Part shown: in pieces, positions 1-8,757 of the stretch
Numbering within the stretch: position 1 is the stretch's first letter
Layout of the letters: every line of letters starts with the position of its first letter
NCBI GenBank assembly: GCA_039654915.1
Contig: CM077595.1
Coordinates: 90,003,501 to 90,067,500 of the forward strand
Length of the DNA stretch: 64,000 bases
Source: Aquilaria yunnanensis
Taxonomy: Eukaryota; Streptophyta; Magnoliopsida; Malvales; Thymelaeaceae
Direction of reading: 5' to 3'
Made by a program: the position numbers and the translations under genes
The notes under the pieces: generated by a model
Database searches by the model: none
Told to the model about the DNA's origin: nothing
What the model saw: the letters and a program-made list of their open reading frames with translations, nothing else

Positions 1-144
1 ACTATCTTATAAGATAACGAAATTCCCTGAAAATAAAAACTGAAATACGAAAGAAAATGCTGATAATTAAAACTAAAGGACAAGAAAAACGGATCAGATC
101 GCTTCTTTCTTCCACAATACTTCAACAGGGTGAGTAGAGGACCA

Positions 145-774
145 TTATGGGAGTGAACTGGTCGGGAAAGACTGTCGTGTCCAGTCTATCTGAATCATTG
201 CTGGATCTGGTTCAGGAACAAAAACTTGTATTTTATCTAGCAATTCTTCAGCAGTTGTTGCGGATATTATGATTCGTCGTGCCACTCTTGATATGAAATT
301 CTTCTGCATAGCATAATCCATAAAAGCTATCAGACCTGTAAAGAAATTGTTAACATTTAAAAGCCCAATGGGTTTCTTATGCAAATTAAGTTGGGCCATG
401 GAAGCAATTTGAAAGACTTCTCCTAATGTGCAAAAACCACCTGGTAGAGCGATAAAAGCATCAGCATTTAAAAGCATTTGTAACACACGCTCTTGCAAAT
501 TTTTAACCACTAATTCTTCTCCAATCGTGCCCCCAGAAACAAATTTCAAAGGTCCAGGGATGATGCCCAAAACTTGACTTCCTCCTAAAGATGCTGCTGA
601 TGCTACACCTCCCATTAATCCGACACTACCTCCTCCATAAACTAAATGTATTTTTCGCTCAGCTAATACTCTACCCAAATGGTTGGCTGCCTTTAAATAC
701 TCTTCATCTTTTCCAGGAAAAGCCCCAGAAAATACACAAATACTTCGGGATTTACGAGTTGGGGTTTTCTCCAT
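145..774 (-). CDS. LOG-like cytokinin riboside 5'-monophosphate phosphoribohydrolase, divergent, intronless
   Basis: A 209-residue protein of the LONELY GUY (LOG) family. Family members release active cytokinin bases from their riboside monophosphates in the cytosol and nucleus. Visible features are the Rossmann-type nucleotide loop GGGSVGLMGG (residues 47-56), AFIALPGG (106-113) and the LOG signature at 111-119. The signature reads PGGFCTLGE where the family has PGGxGTxxE, so the second conserved Gly is Cys while the Glu is kept. The family's ER-K pair before it is ERV here (95-97), so the Lys is lost. Activity is therefore doubtful or altered. The frame is open 29 codons further upstream, but a TATA box lies inside that extension, so I chose the internal Met at 774, which gives the usual LOG length. 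Plant LOG genes normally have several introns; this one has none. It is the first unit of a tandem cluster sharing upstream sequence with the next genes. Confidence 0.85.
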   Translation of the reverse strand: MEKTPTRKSRSICVFSGAFPGKDEEYLKAANHLGRVLAERKIHLVYGGGSVGLMGGVASAASLGGSQVLGIIPGPLKFVSGGTIGEELVVKNLQERVLQMLLNADAFIALPGGFCTLGEVFQIASMAQLNLHKKPIGLLNVNNFFTGLIAFMDYAMQKNFISRVARRIIISATTAEELLDKIQVFVPEPDPAMIQIDWTRQSFPTSSLP

Positions 775-806
775 TCCTATCCTTACCCTTGTGAGAAAAG
801 AGGATA

Positions 807-814
807 TATTTATA
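807..814 (-). promoter_or_regulatory. TATA box of the LOG-like gene
   Basis: TATAAATA on the minus strand, 33 bp before the chosen ATG, which implies a very short leader. The surrounding bases (CTTCATCTCTATAAATA) resemble the TATA regions of the zinc-motif genes downstream in the cluster. Confidence 0.6.
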
Positions 815-863
815 GAGATGAAGAGATAAGGCAATAATTTTATTTTCAAGAATGGATACATTA

Positions 864-1412
864 TTGCCAGCTATTCACAGTAGTCACGAGTATGACTCTG
901 GTCGGAAGTGGGTACATTATCGTCAAAAGAGGAGGAAAATTTCAAAAGCAACTAAAATATACAGTAGTCGCGATTGTAGCTTATGTCAGGAGTAGGTACG
1001 TGATTGTTGAAAGAGAAGGAAAATTTCAAAAGTGGCAGCTATATACAGTAGTCCGTGTCAGGAGTGGGTACATTATTGCCAAAGGAGAAGGAAAATTTCA
1101 AAAGCAACAGCTAGCATGTACAGTAATCGTGACTTTGGTTCACGTCAGGAGTGGATACATTATTACCAAAAGGGGAGGAAAATTTCAAAAGCGACGGCTA
1201 GCATGTACAGTAATCGTGACTGTTGCTCACGTCAGGAGTGGATACATTATTCTTGGAATAGAAGGAAAATTTTCAAAAATGACAACTAGCCTGTACAGTA
1301 GTCGTGACTGTGGATCACGTCAGGAGTGGATACATTATTACCAAAAGGGGAGGAAAATTTCAAAAGCGACAGCTAGCACGTACAGTAATCGTGACTTTGA
1401 TCCTCGTCTTCC
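864..1412 (-). repeat. Tandem array of about six 87-88 bp repeats upstream of the LOG-like gene
   Basis: The unit, recognisable by GTCAGGAGTGGATACATTAT and AGGAAAATTTCAAAAGC, recurs about every 87-88 bp. Three junctions carry the exact palindrome TCACGTCA at 1140-1147, 1227-1234 and 1315-1322. This is a TGACGTGA-type bZIP core. Single diverged copies precede the next two genes (near 2090-2185 and 2935-3010), so the array looks like an amplified upstream promoter element. The open frames on the plus strand here are by-products of the repeat. Confidence 0.8.
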
Positions 1413-1447
1413 ACTGGCTTTGCGTCCAGTAATGGCTTCAATGCTTT

Positions 1448-1996
1448 CTATGAATCGGTGATTTGCATTTCATCTAGCTTTCTTACAAACTGGCAAACAG
1501 GGTCGTTTAAAGTCAGATTCTTAATATTGTAGCGATCTCGTTCTTTTTGGAAAGTCATCCATAAACCGACAATCCCAAATTGCACCATTCCACAAGAGTG
1601 CGCTTCAAGAGTCTCTCGAATATTTTCCAGAGATTCCTTACGCAGTCCATTCTTAATGAAACTTCTTCTATCTTGACGATTTCTGGTGATCACTCCTGGA
1701 GAACGACATTTAGTGCCACAAATCCACCATCCACAATTATGACAAACGCCTAGCCTCTTTGCTCTTCTCTTTTTGGCATAAGCGCTTTTACCGAAGCCGG
1801 ACATACGGGGAAAGAATGCTTCTGGAACTTCACCAGCTGAACGAACCTTAGCCTCGATTAGCCATCGCACATTATCAGGAATGCCTTTTTGCATAAATAC
1901 TCTGAATCGTTCACATCTAGCTTGATAAATCTTTTTAAGAACATTTATTGAAAGGGAAGGAAAATATTTTTGCAGTGTGGAAAGAGAAGACTCCAT
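1448..1996 (-). CDS. Cysteine-rich nucleic-acid-binding-like protein, copy A (viral CRP-like, tandem)
   Basis: A 182-residue intronless protein, first of three tandem paralogs. An in-frame Met lies five codons upstream, but the start at 1996 aligns with the other two copies and gives the same length. The middle has a basic stretch (AKKRRAKR) followed directly by a CX2CX4CX3C zinc-type motif (CHNCGWW then CGTKC). The order of a GKSxYAKxRRA-type basic patch, a Cys cluster and a short tail matches the cysteine-rich nucleic-acid-binding proteins of carlaviruses and relatives. Those proteins bind RNA/DNA and act in silencing suppression or host transcription. The C-terminal 75 residues go beyond the viral core. 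The frame is intact. The viral origin is inferred from motif arrangement only; a host zinc-finger family is the alternative. Confidence 0.65.
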   Translation of the reverse strand: MESSLSTLQKYFPSLSINVLKKIYQARCERFRVFMQKGIPDNVRWLIEAKVRSAGEVPEAFFPRMSGFGKSAYAKKRRAKRLGVCHNCGWWICGTKCRSPGVITRNRQDRRSFIKNGLRKESLENIRETLEAHSCGMVQFGIVGLWMTFQKERDRYNIKNLTLNDPVCQFVRKLDEMQITDS

Positions 1997-2065
1997 TGAT
2001 GAAGGAGGCATTTAAGAGAAGAAGAAAGGAATTAGTGATTGTAGGAAACGGAAATAACTTATACG

Positions 2066-2073
2066 TATTTATA
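2066..2073 (-). promoter_or_regulatory. TATA box of copy A
   Basis: TATAAATACG on the minus strand, about 70 bp before the ATG of copy A, in the same TTTCATCACTATAAATA context as copy B. One diverged 88-bp repeat unit lies directly upstream. Confidence 0.55.
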
Positions 2074-2089
2074 GTGATGAAAGGATAAC

Positions 2090-2185
2090 GCGTTAATTAC
2101 ACTTACAGAAGCAAGTACATTATTGTCAAAAGAAAAGACAAATGACAGCTTATATGTACAGCAATCATGACTGTGGCTCTCATCT
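2090..2185 (-). repeat. Single diverged 88-bp unit upstream of copy A
   Basis: It shares AGTACATTATTGTCAAAAG, GTACAGCAATCATGACTGTGG and CATCTTCCACTG with the array at 864-1412 and with the unit at 2935-3010. This shows that repeat and gene were duplicated together. Confidence 0.65.
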
Positions 2186-2222
2186 TCCACTGATTTATGT
2201 CCAGTAATGGCTTCAATGCCTT

Positions 2223-2771
2223 CTATAAGTCGGGGATTTGCTTCCCATCCAGTTTTCCTACAAACTGACAAACAGGATCGTTTAAAGTCACATTCCCAAG
2301 ACTGTAACGATCTCGTTCTTTATGGTAAGTCCTCCACAATTTGACAATTTGACCTTGCACTTTTCCACAAGAATGCGTTTCAAGAGTCTCTCGGATATCT
2401 TCCAGAGATTCCTTACGCAGGCCATTCTTAATGAATTTTCTTTTATCTTCACGATTTGTGGAGATGTATCCTAAAGAGCGACATTTAGTATTACAATTCC
2501 ATCGCCCACATTTATAACACACGCCTAGTCTCTTTGCTCTTCGCCTTTTGGCATAACGGCTTTTACCTAAACCGGGCATGCGGGGCATAAATGCATCTGG
2601 AACTTCACCCGCCAAACGGACCTTAGCTTCAATTATCCACTGCACATTATCGGGAATACCTTTACGTGTAAAAACTCTGATTCTTTCACATCTAGCAAGG
2701 TAGATCTTTTTAAGGACTTTTATTGGAAGGGAAGGAAAGTATTTTCGTAGTGCAGAAAGAGTAGAATCCAT
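2223..2771 (-). CDS. Cysteine-rich nucleic-acid-binding-like protein, copy B (viral CRP-like, tandem)
   Basis: 182 residues, intronless, open throughout. Basic patch at about 74-81 (AKRRRAKR), Cys at 85, 88, 93 and 97 (CX2CX4CX3C), and an acidic/basic helical tail at about 108-160. Most substitutions relative to copies A and C are single-residue changes, with no length change. Such a pattern is hard to keep without selection or recent gene conversion. It has its own TATA box about 120 bp upstream and an 88-bp unit beyond that. Function is inferred from the viral family: nucleic-acid binding, possibly nuclear because of the basic cluster. Confidence 0.65.
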   Translation of the reverse strand: MDSTLSALRKYFPSLPIKVLKKIYLARCERIRVFTRKGIPDNVQWIIEAKVRLAGEVPDAFMPRMPGLGKSRYAKRRRAKRLGVCYKCGRWNCNTKCRSLGYISTNREDKRKFIKNGLRKESLEDIRETLETHSCGKVQGQIVKLWRTYHKERDRYSLGNVTLNDPVCQFVGKLDGKQIPDL

Positions 2772-2890
2772 TGATGAGAGAAGAATTTGAGAGAAGAGGG
2801 AAATGAATCAGTTATTGTAAGAGACTGGAATAACCGAATTTAGAAGTCACGGGGTATCTTATCCGCTGCTTAATCAGAAGGAAGAACACG

Positions 2891-2898
2891 TATTTATA
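2891..2898 (-). promoter_or_regulatory. TATA box of copy B
   Basis: TATAAATA on the minus strand, preceded by GTTATCCCTTTTCATCAC. The LOG-like gene has the similar CTTATCTCTTCATCTC before its TATA box. This is the clearest evidence that the two gene types share a promoter. Confidence 0.6.
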
Positions 2899-2934
2899 GT
2901 GATGAAAAGGGATAACGTGTCGATTACACTTAGG

Positions 2935-3010
2935 GGAGCATGTACATCTGTCAAAAGAAAATGCAAAATTTTCCAAATATAACAAACTGTATGTACAGTA
3001 ATTGTGACTG
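2935..3010 (-). repeat. Single diverged 88-bp unit upstream of copy B
   Basis: It contains ATGCAAAATTTTCCAAATATAACA and GTACAGTAATTGTGACTGTG, recognisable as a degraded unit of the array before the LOG-like gene. It lies between copies B and C. Confidence 0.5.
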
Positions 3011-3060
3011 TGACTCACATCTTCCACTGGCTTTACGTCCAGTAACGGCATTAACGGCTT

Positions 3061-3609
3061 CTATGAGTCGAGGATTTGCTTCCCATCCAGTTTTCTTACA
3101 AGCTGGCAAACAGGGTCATTTACAGTCAGATTCCCGAGACTGTAACGGTTTCGTTCTTCATGAAAAATGCTCCATAAGCCAAGAAGTTCACGTTGCACAG
3201 ATCCACAAGAATGCGTCTCAAGAGTCAATTGGATATCATCCAACGAGTCCTTACTCAGGTCATTCTTAATGAATCGTATTTTATCTTCTCGATTATCAGA
3301 GATCATCCCTAAAGAACGACATTTAGTATTACAAGTCCACCGTCCACATTTATGGCAGACTTGTAACCTTTTCGCTCTTCGCTTTTTGGCATAAGAGCTT
3401 TTGCCTATACCAGGCATGTGAGACACAAATGCCTCTGGGATTTCACCTGCCAGACGAACCTTGGCTTCGATTAACCACCGCACATCTTCAGGGATTCCTT
3501 TGTGCATCAGAACTCTTAATCGTTCACAGCGAACTTGGTAGATCTTTTTGAGAATGTTCATTGGGAGAGAAGGGAAATACTTTCGCAAGGCGGAAAAAGT
3601 AGGATCCAT
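3061..3609 (-). CDS. Cysteine-rich nucleic-acid-binding-like protein, copy C (viral CRP-like, tandem)
   Basis: Third paralog, again 182 residues with an open frame. The CX2CX4CX3C cluster (CHKCGRW then CNTKC) and the preceding basic patch (AKKRRAKR) are conserved. The 5' flank differs from copies A and B: the 88-bp unit is missing, only a weak AT-rich TATA-like stretch lies near 3745-3765, and a different triplicated repeat begins at 3772. It may be the outermost unit of the cluster, with a replaced promoter. Confidence 0.65.
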   Translation of the reverse strand: MDPTFSALRKYFPSLPMNILKKIYQVRCERLRVLMHKGIPEDVRWLIEAKVRLAGEIPEAFVSHMPGIGKSSYAKKRRAKRLQVCHKCGRWTCNTKCRSLGMISDNREDKIRFIKNDLSKDSLDDIQLTLETHSCGSVQRELLGLWSIFHEERNRYSLGNLTVNDPVCQLVRKLDGKQILDS

Positions 3610-3771
3610 TTTCTAGGAGGAAGTAAAAGAAAGAAGGGGTGAAAGAATCAGTTATTATGGGCAACTGAGAGAACCGACTTGAGAGTCACGGAGTACCGTA
3701 TCCGCCGTTTAACCGGAAAAGTGGATCCTACTTCATTTTGATGTGATAGATATTTTTTATATTCCATCGAG

Positions 3772-4115
3772 CTGACGTCGATCCAGTCCTCGATTATTGA
3801 ATCCATTGTCCGTTTTTGACAAATTTTCAACGACAATATTTCTTGATGTCTGCCTTATCTTTGACTATCTCTTATCTTGGATGCTGCTAAGCTGACATCA
3901 ATCCTGTCCTTCCAGGTGTAGCCTCGATTATTGAATCAATTGCCAGGTTTTTGACAATATTGTCTATTTTATATATTTTTTTTTTATATCTGCCTTATCC
4001 TTGGCTATAGCCATCTTTTATCTTAGATACTACTAGCTGGCGTCAATCCAATCCTTCCAGGTGTAGCCTCGATTATTGAATCGGTAGCCAAGCTTTTGAC
4101 AATATTGTCTACTTT
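3772..4115. repeat. Three tandem units of about 120-140 bp
   Basis: Units share AGCTGACRTCRATCC, CCTCGATTATTGAATC and TTTTGACAATATTGTC. They lie just upstream of copy C and resemble no other part of the window. No gene is seen here. Confidence 0.6.
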
Positions 4116-4381
4116 ATTCTTGAATTCCTGATGCGGGTTGGTCCCGCATATTAGCTGTGTATCCAGTGATAGATTGGTAAGAGCTGATGACATTAAGATC
4201 TCAGCTTATATTGCTGTAACTGTGATGTGAATGTGATTCCTGTTTGGTCCTTGTTATGTAAAGGCTATGTATGCATGATATGAAATGCATGAATGCAGAG
4301 CATGTGTAACTAATGGTTTTTTTTTTTTGTATGGATCTAGTTCTTTATGTCTTTGTTTTACTGGATCCTCTTTGTAATGGC

Positions 4382-4690
4382 CTTCTTGGACTATCATTGA
4401 ATCTCTTTATGCTTCCCAGCTCTTGTCCATTGCCTTAAAAGCCCAACTCTTTTCAAAATCCCGCTTTCTTTTACTTGTTCTTGAATTTTGGCCTCAATTT
4501 CTTTAAAGTTGGCCCGCCTCATAATTTATATCTCTTTCGGGTACTCATCCATTGTCATGGATTTGATACCATCAAAGGCTTTACTTTCAATGTCTGCTTT
4601 GCCCCTTTTCTTGTGACCGTGCCGACACTTACTTATTCCCATGTTATAATCTGAATGATTGCTCTTCCTTGAACTCATGTTTTGATCCAT
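4382..4690 (-). other. Degenerate protein-like stretch, unrecognised
   Basis: Reading the minus strand gives about 100 codons with a balanced, charged composition, interrupted by one TAA at 4526-4528. The segments include CRHGHKKRGK and EIEAKIQEQVKESG. I do not recognise a family. It could be a decayed part of the adjacent gypsy-like element or of a host gene. The flanking 4116-4381 shows nothing recognisable. Confidence 0.25.
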
Positions 4691-5070
4691 AAGACTTGCC
4701 CCCTTGTCTATTGAACTTCTTTGTTGGCAGTACTCCTCTTACGCTTCGTAGAGACTACTTTGCCCCCCTGAATATGGTATTTATGTGGATAAAAGGTATC
4801 ACCTCGCCTTTAACAGAAGGTCGAGCATTTCTAGACCTTTGTGATGGCACTTGATCGTAAATTTCTCTTACAAGAACCACATCTTATTAAAGAAAGACTC
4901 AAGCTATCTCCTCACTTTTAAGTCTACATACATTAATGAATAATGGTTTGGCCTTAAAGAAAAACTTTCATCAATTTGCAAAGCTTGACAAAGTAATTTA
5001 CGGTCTTTATTTTTAATTAAAATATCCTGCCACTCTTCCCTTTCCAACTCGAAGACATAAACTGTGCAAG

Positions 5071-5542
5071 GCAATAAGGTAGAAACATGATTCACAATAA
5101 TAGCCTTTTAACTGAATGAGGATGATATCGAGAGGTAAATGTTAGGTGTGAGGAAAGTTAAGTTTGAATGTTTTTTTTTTGTGGCAGTCTTTTAGCTGAA
5201 TGAGAATAATATTAAGAGGTAAATATTAGGTCTGAGTAAAGTTAAGTTTGAGTGGTGTGAAAGAAGGGTATTTTAATACTACTCGTGAGCAGTATTAAAT
5301 AAGGTAGAAACATGATTCACAATGATAGTCTTTTAACTGAATGAGGATGTTAGGTCTAAGGAAAGTTAAATTTAAGTGGTGTGAAAGAATGGTCTTTTAA
5401 TACTACTCGTGAGCAGTATTAAATAAGGTAGAAACAAGTTTCACAATGATAGTCTTTTAGCTGAATGAGGATGATAAGTCTGAGGAAAGTTAAGTTTAAG
5501 TGGTTTGAAAGAAGGGTCTTTTAATACTACTCGTGAGCAAAT
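5071..5542. repeat. About four tandem units of roughly 122 bp
   Basis: Units share AAATAAGGTAGAAACATG, CTTTTAACTGAATGAGGATG, GAGGAAAGTTAAGTTTAAG and TTAATACTACTCGTGAGCA. The last two units are the best conserved. Confidence 0.75.
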
Positions 5543-5809
5543 TTGATTATGATGAAAAACTCAATAGTGATGACCTCAAACTTGCCACTCTTTCCAGAAA
5601 GTTAAACCTCATCTGTTGCCCCCCAACTATCGTGGTCTTTATGTATGCTTGGCTTGAAAGTTGCTTTTGTGTTTTAAACCGCCTTTGCAGGTTTTCAGTC
5701 TAGAATCCATAGCTCACTTTTTTTCTTTCTTTTTTTTTTTTTTAGTTTGAGCCCTTTTTCCTCTTTTTTTTTTTGTTTTTTTTTTGTGTGAGCTATGGTG
5801 ATAACATAC

Positions 5810-6085
5810 TTGATAACTCTCTTGAAGTGAGATGACTCAAGTGGCCTTGCTTGCTCGTGCTTGTTCTCAGTTCTTTTTGGTTTTGAATTTTCCCTTGTTG
5901 GCTTTTTGGTGGAAGGGATGAACTTTTTCCTTTTCGGAGTTTTTGTTACAGAGAACCGAGATCATAGCCTTCTTGAAATGAGATGATTCAAGTGGCCTTA
6001 CTTGCTTGTGTTTGCTCTCAGTCTCTCTTTTTTTGGATTTTCCCTTGTTGTCATTTGATAGAAGGGATGAACTTTTTTTTTTTTT
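5810..6085. repeat. Two direct copies of a roughly 150 bp segment
   Basis: The copies share CTTGAAGTGAGATGACTC, AAGTGGCCTTGCTTGC, TTTTCCCTTGTTG and AAGGGATGAACTTTTT. The region between 5542 and 6600 is otherwise T-rich with no gene seen. Confidence 0.6.
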
Positions 6086-6771
6086 GTTTTTTTGAGAATT
6101 TGTGTTGCGTAAGACTGAGAACTTTTTCTTGTGTTGAGCATTTGTGAGAATTGGGAGGCCACTGAAGTCATTTAATATGAGAGCTAACTTCTTTGGAAGC
6201 TAACCCCGGACTTCTTGCAAGGATGTTGATAACCACTGTGAATTCCTTTTGAGGGTTGAGGTGCAACATTTGGAATCCTTCTTACTAGATTTGGTAGCAC
6301 TTTGAAGATCATTACTATCAAATCTCCCTTAACTTTTATTTTCACCCACGAGTAGTATTGTTTACAAAGTAAAGTGTGATGGTAATAATGGATAGTATAA
6401 TGGCAAAGAGTGAGAGATAGATGTAAGAAAAATAAAATTTTTGGTAGAAAGTGGTAGAATATGTGAATGTAAAAATGAAATTTTAGTAAAAAGTGGTAGA
6501 ATGCACACATTACATCTTTTTGTTGTACCAAGAAAAAGAATACCAGGTGCCCATTTAACAAAGACTACACCCTAGATTCTGGACTAAATCTAGGAGATTT
6601 TTACTATTAGATTACTTTGGCAAGCTATCAAAGATACAAGTTTATTCAAAGGATTCCTTGTCATTCAAAAATGTGTGCGAACTGTTAGGTCAGATCTGAC
6701 TTGGAGGCCTTCCAAAGTCAATGTAATTCTAGCTCGAAATCTTCACTTTTCAATTATCAATCACATCGGGC

Positions 6772-7668
6772 CTAGCAACTTGGACTTGGTTTTGCTTGAT
6801 GAGGCGGCAATGGATTGTGGGTGACATTTGGCTCATCGGAAAAGTCCAACCACTTTGACTCGATTAATTGTTGAACTATACGCTTCAATGCCATGCAGTT
6901 TTCCAAGCCATGGCCTGGAACGCCATCATGATATGGGCAGGTAATGTTAGGGTCATACCACCTTGGATATGGGGGTTTAAATGGCTTTGTAGGAATTGGA
7001 CGGATAAATTGTCTTTCGATGAGTTTTGGGTATAACTCGGTATAAGTTATGGAAATTGGTGTGAAAACTTCTCTTGGTCTTGGTGCAGGTACTGGAGGAG
7101 TAGGAGCAGGTGGCCATGACTGATTAGGTATGTTAAAAGGATAATTGTTGGGCCTATTGGAAGGATAATCATTGGGCCTATTTGGAGGATAATTATTGGG
7201 CCTATTCAGAGGATAATCATTGGGCCTATTTGGAAGGTAATTATCGGGCCCATTGGCAAAATAGGATAGGCGAGGTCCGATAGCCACAGTATCCACGAGG
7301 GGAATCCTTCTTCCGCGTCCTATTTGTTGTACTTCGTCATCTTTTCTTTTGGATGGTCCTCTTCTTTTCATAGGATTATTAAAGGATTCAGCAATATTCC
7401 CAGTCCTAATCTCATGCTCGATTCTTTCTCCAGACATGACAATGTTAGAAAAATTAGTTGCCGAATTGCCAATTAGTTCGTCATAATATAGGTACTTCAG
7501 TGTCTGGACAAACAAAGTGACCATTTCTCTTTCTGTCATGGGTGGCTGAACTTGTGCTTCTTGAATTGCTTTCGCCTTGATTAGCTCGATCAATTGTCTC
7601 ATTTGTTCGGCCATACTTTCTATCTTGGACTCTATCTTTATGAGACGTCCTTCGATTTGTTCTGCCAT
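6772..7668 (-). CDS. Gypsy-type gag, internally deleted
   Basis: An open frame of 298 residues. The N-terminus is a coiled-coil-like stretch (residues 1-40). It is followed directly by PPMTEREMVTLF, which in full gag proteins comes after a long capsid core, so the core seems deleted in frame. Next come the GERIEHEIRTG region, a Pro-rich part with about six 8-residue PNRPNDYP-type repeats (roughly 143-185), and a histidine-cysteine motif CPYHDGVPGHGLENC typical of plant gypsy gag. Without the capsid core it probably cannot assemble particles. Confidence 0.75.
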   Translation of the reverse strand: MAEQIEGRLIKIESKIESMAEQMRQLIELIKAKAIQEAQVQPPMTEREMVTLFVQTLKYLYYDELIGNSATNFSNIVMSGERIEHEIRTGNIAESFNNPMKRRGPSKRKDDEVQQIGRGRRIPLVDTVAIGPRLSYFANGPDNYLPNRPNDYPLNRPNNYPPNRPNDYPSNRPNNYPFNIPNQSWPPAPTPPVPAPRPREVFTPISITYTELYPKLIERQFIRPIPTKPFKPPYPRWYDPNITCPYHDGVPGHGLENCMALKRIVQQLIESKWLDFSDEPNVTHNPLPPHQAKPSPSC

Positions 7669-7793
7669 TAATCTTATTTGGAGCCGAGTTGAATATCGGT
7701 GTCGAGGTCCAATTTTATCCTTTTAAAAGTAAGGTATATTTTATTAGATCCTATGTGTATGTGATTGATGCAATGGATGCATGTAGGAAAAAT

Positions 7794-8037
7794 GAGATTA
7801 TGTTTTTATCAGACTTTGTATACACGTGATTAATGTAATGGATGTATGCAATGAGATTATGTTTTTATCAGACTTTATATGCACGTGATTAATGTAATGG
7901 ATGTATGCAATGAGATTATGTTTTTATCAGACTTTATATGCACGTGATTAATGTAATGGATGTATGCGATGAGATTATGTTTTTATCAGACTTTATATGC
8001 ACGTGATTAATGTAATGGATGTATGCGATGAGTGAAT
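7794..8037. repeat. About four tandem copies of a 59 bp unit in the retroelement leader
   Basis: The unit GAGATTATGTTTTTATCAGA followed by CTTTATATGCACGTGATTAA and TGTAATGGATGTATGC repeats almost perfectly. It lies between gag and the PBS. The rest of 8038-8757 is ordinary leader sequence with no gene. Confidence 0.85.
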
Positions 8038-8757
8038 TTGATTATCCACTATCGTAGAACTTCAAGACTTTTAGTTGTTATTAAAAAGACCAAAAAGTTA
8101 GCATAGTTTGATGCGTGGTTTTGATGCATGAAGAATATTTGCACAAAACAGAAGTATATCAAAAGAAAGATAAGTTTATTAATAACTTAAATAGCAATTA
8201 ACAACTCATGAACTATTATGGAAAAATGAGTTAAAACCATAAATACGAAAATAAAAGTGTAGAGCAACAACACAGCATAACAAGGATATGCTTATGGCGT
8301 TGGTAAATGGGAGGAATACTATGGTCAGTTCTATGGTTAAGTGGGGAGTTCTATATGCATAAGGTGGCTTATCAAAAAGGCAAGGGATAGTTCCCGAATC
8401 CCGTCACTAAATTATAGTGACAGCCCGATTCCTTACCCTCTAGGGTTTATGTAAGGAATGGATTAATTCGAGTCGTAGCTTTTCGTGGGCCCATGCAGAG
8501 ACTAACCGTCTCAGAAGGCAATACACTACTTTGCTACTTTGAAACCGGTGAAGGCTTGGAGACCGTGGCCTCACAAGGACAGCAACACCAATTCCGCTTA
8601 GAAAGAATCGTGTTTGATTTAAGGAAGCTCGGGTATAGAGCTTCATATTGTGAATGCATTATGCATGTTTAGAATAAGTAAATATAACATATAAATCCAC
8701 ATAATAAGCAAAGTAAATCAAAACAAATCAACTTTAGGCTCGACTCACTAACGTGGA

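Noticed and set aside
775..861. Longer N-terminus of the LOG-like protein
   Set aside because: The TATA box at 807-814 lies inside it, and the added residues have no counterpart in the family.
864..1412. CRISPR-like regular spacing
   Set aside because: The whole unit repeats without unique spacers, and the setting is a plant nuclear genome.
892..1461. Plus-strand frame of 189 codons
   Set aside because: It is produced by the 88-bp tandem repeat, whose length allows a frame without stops; the product is only a repeat of that unit.
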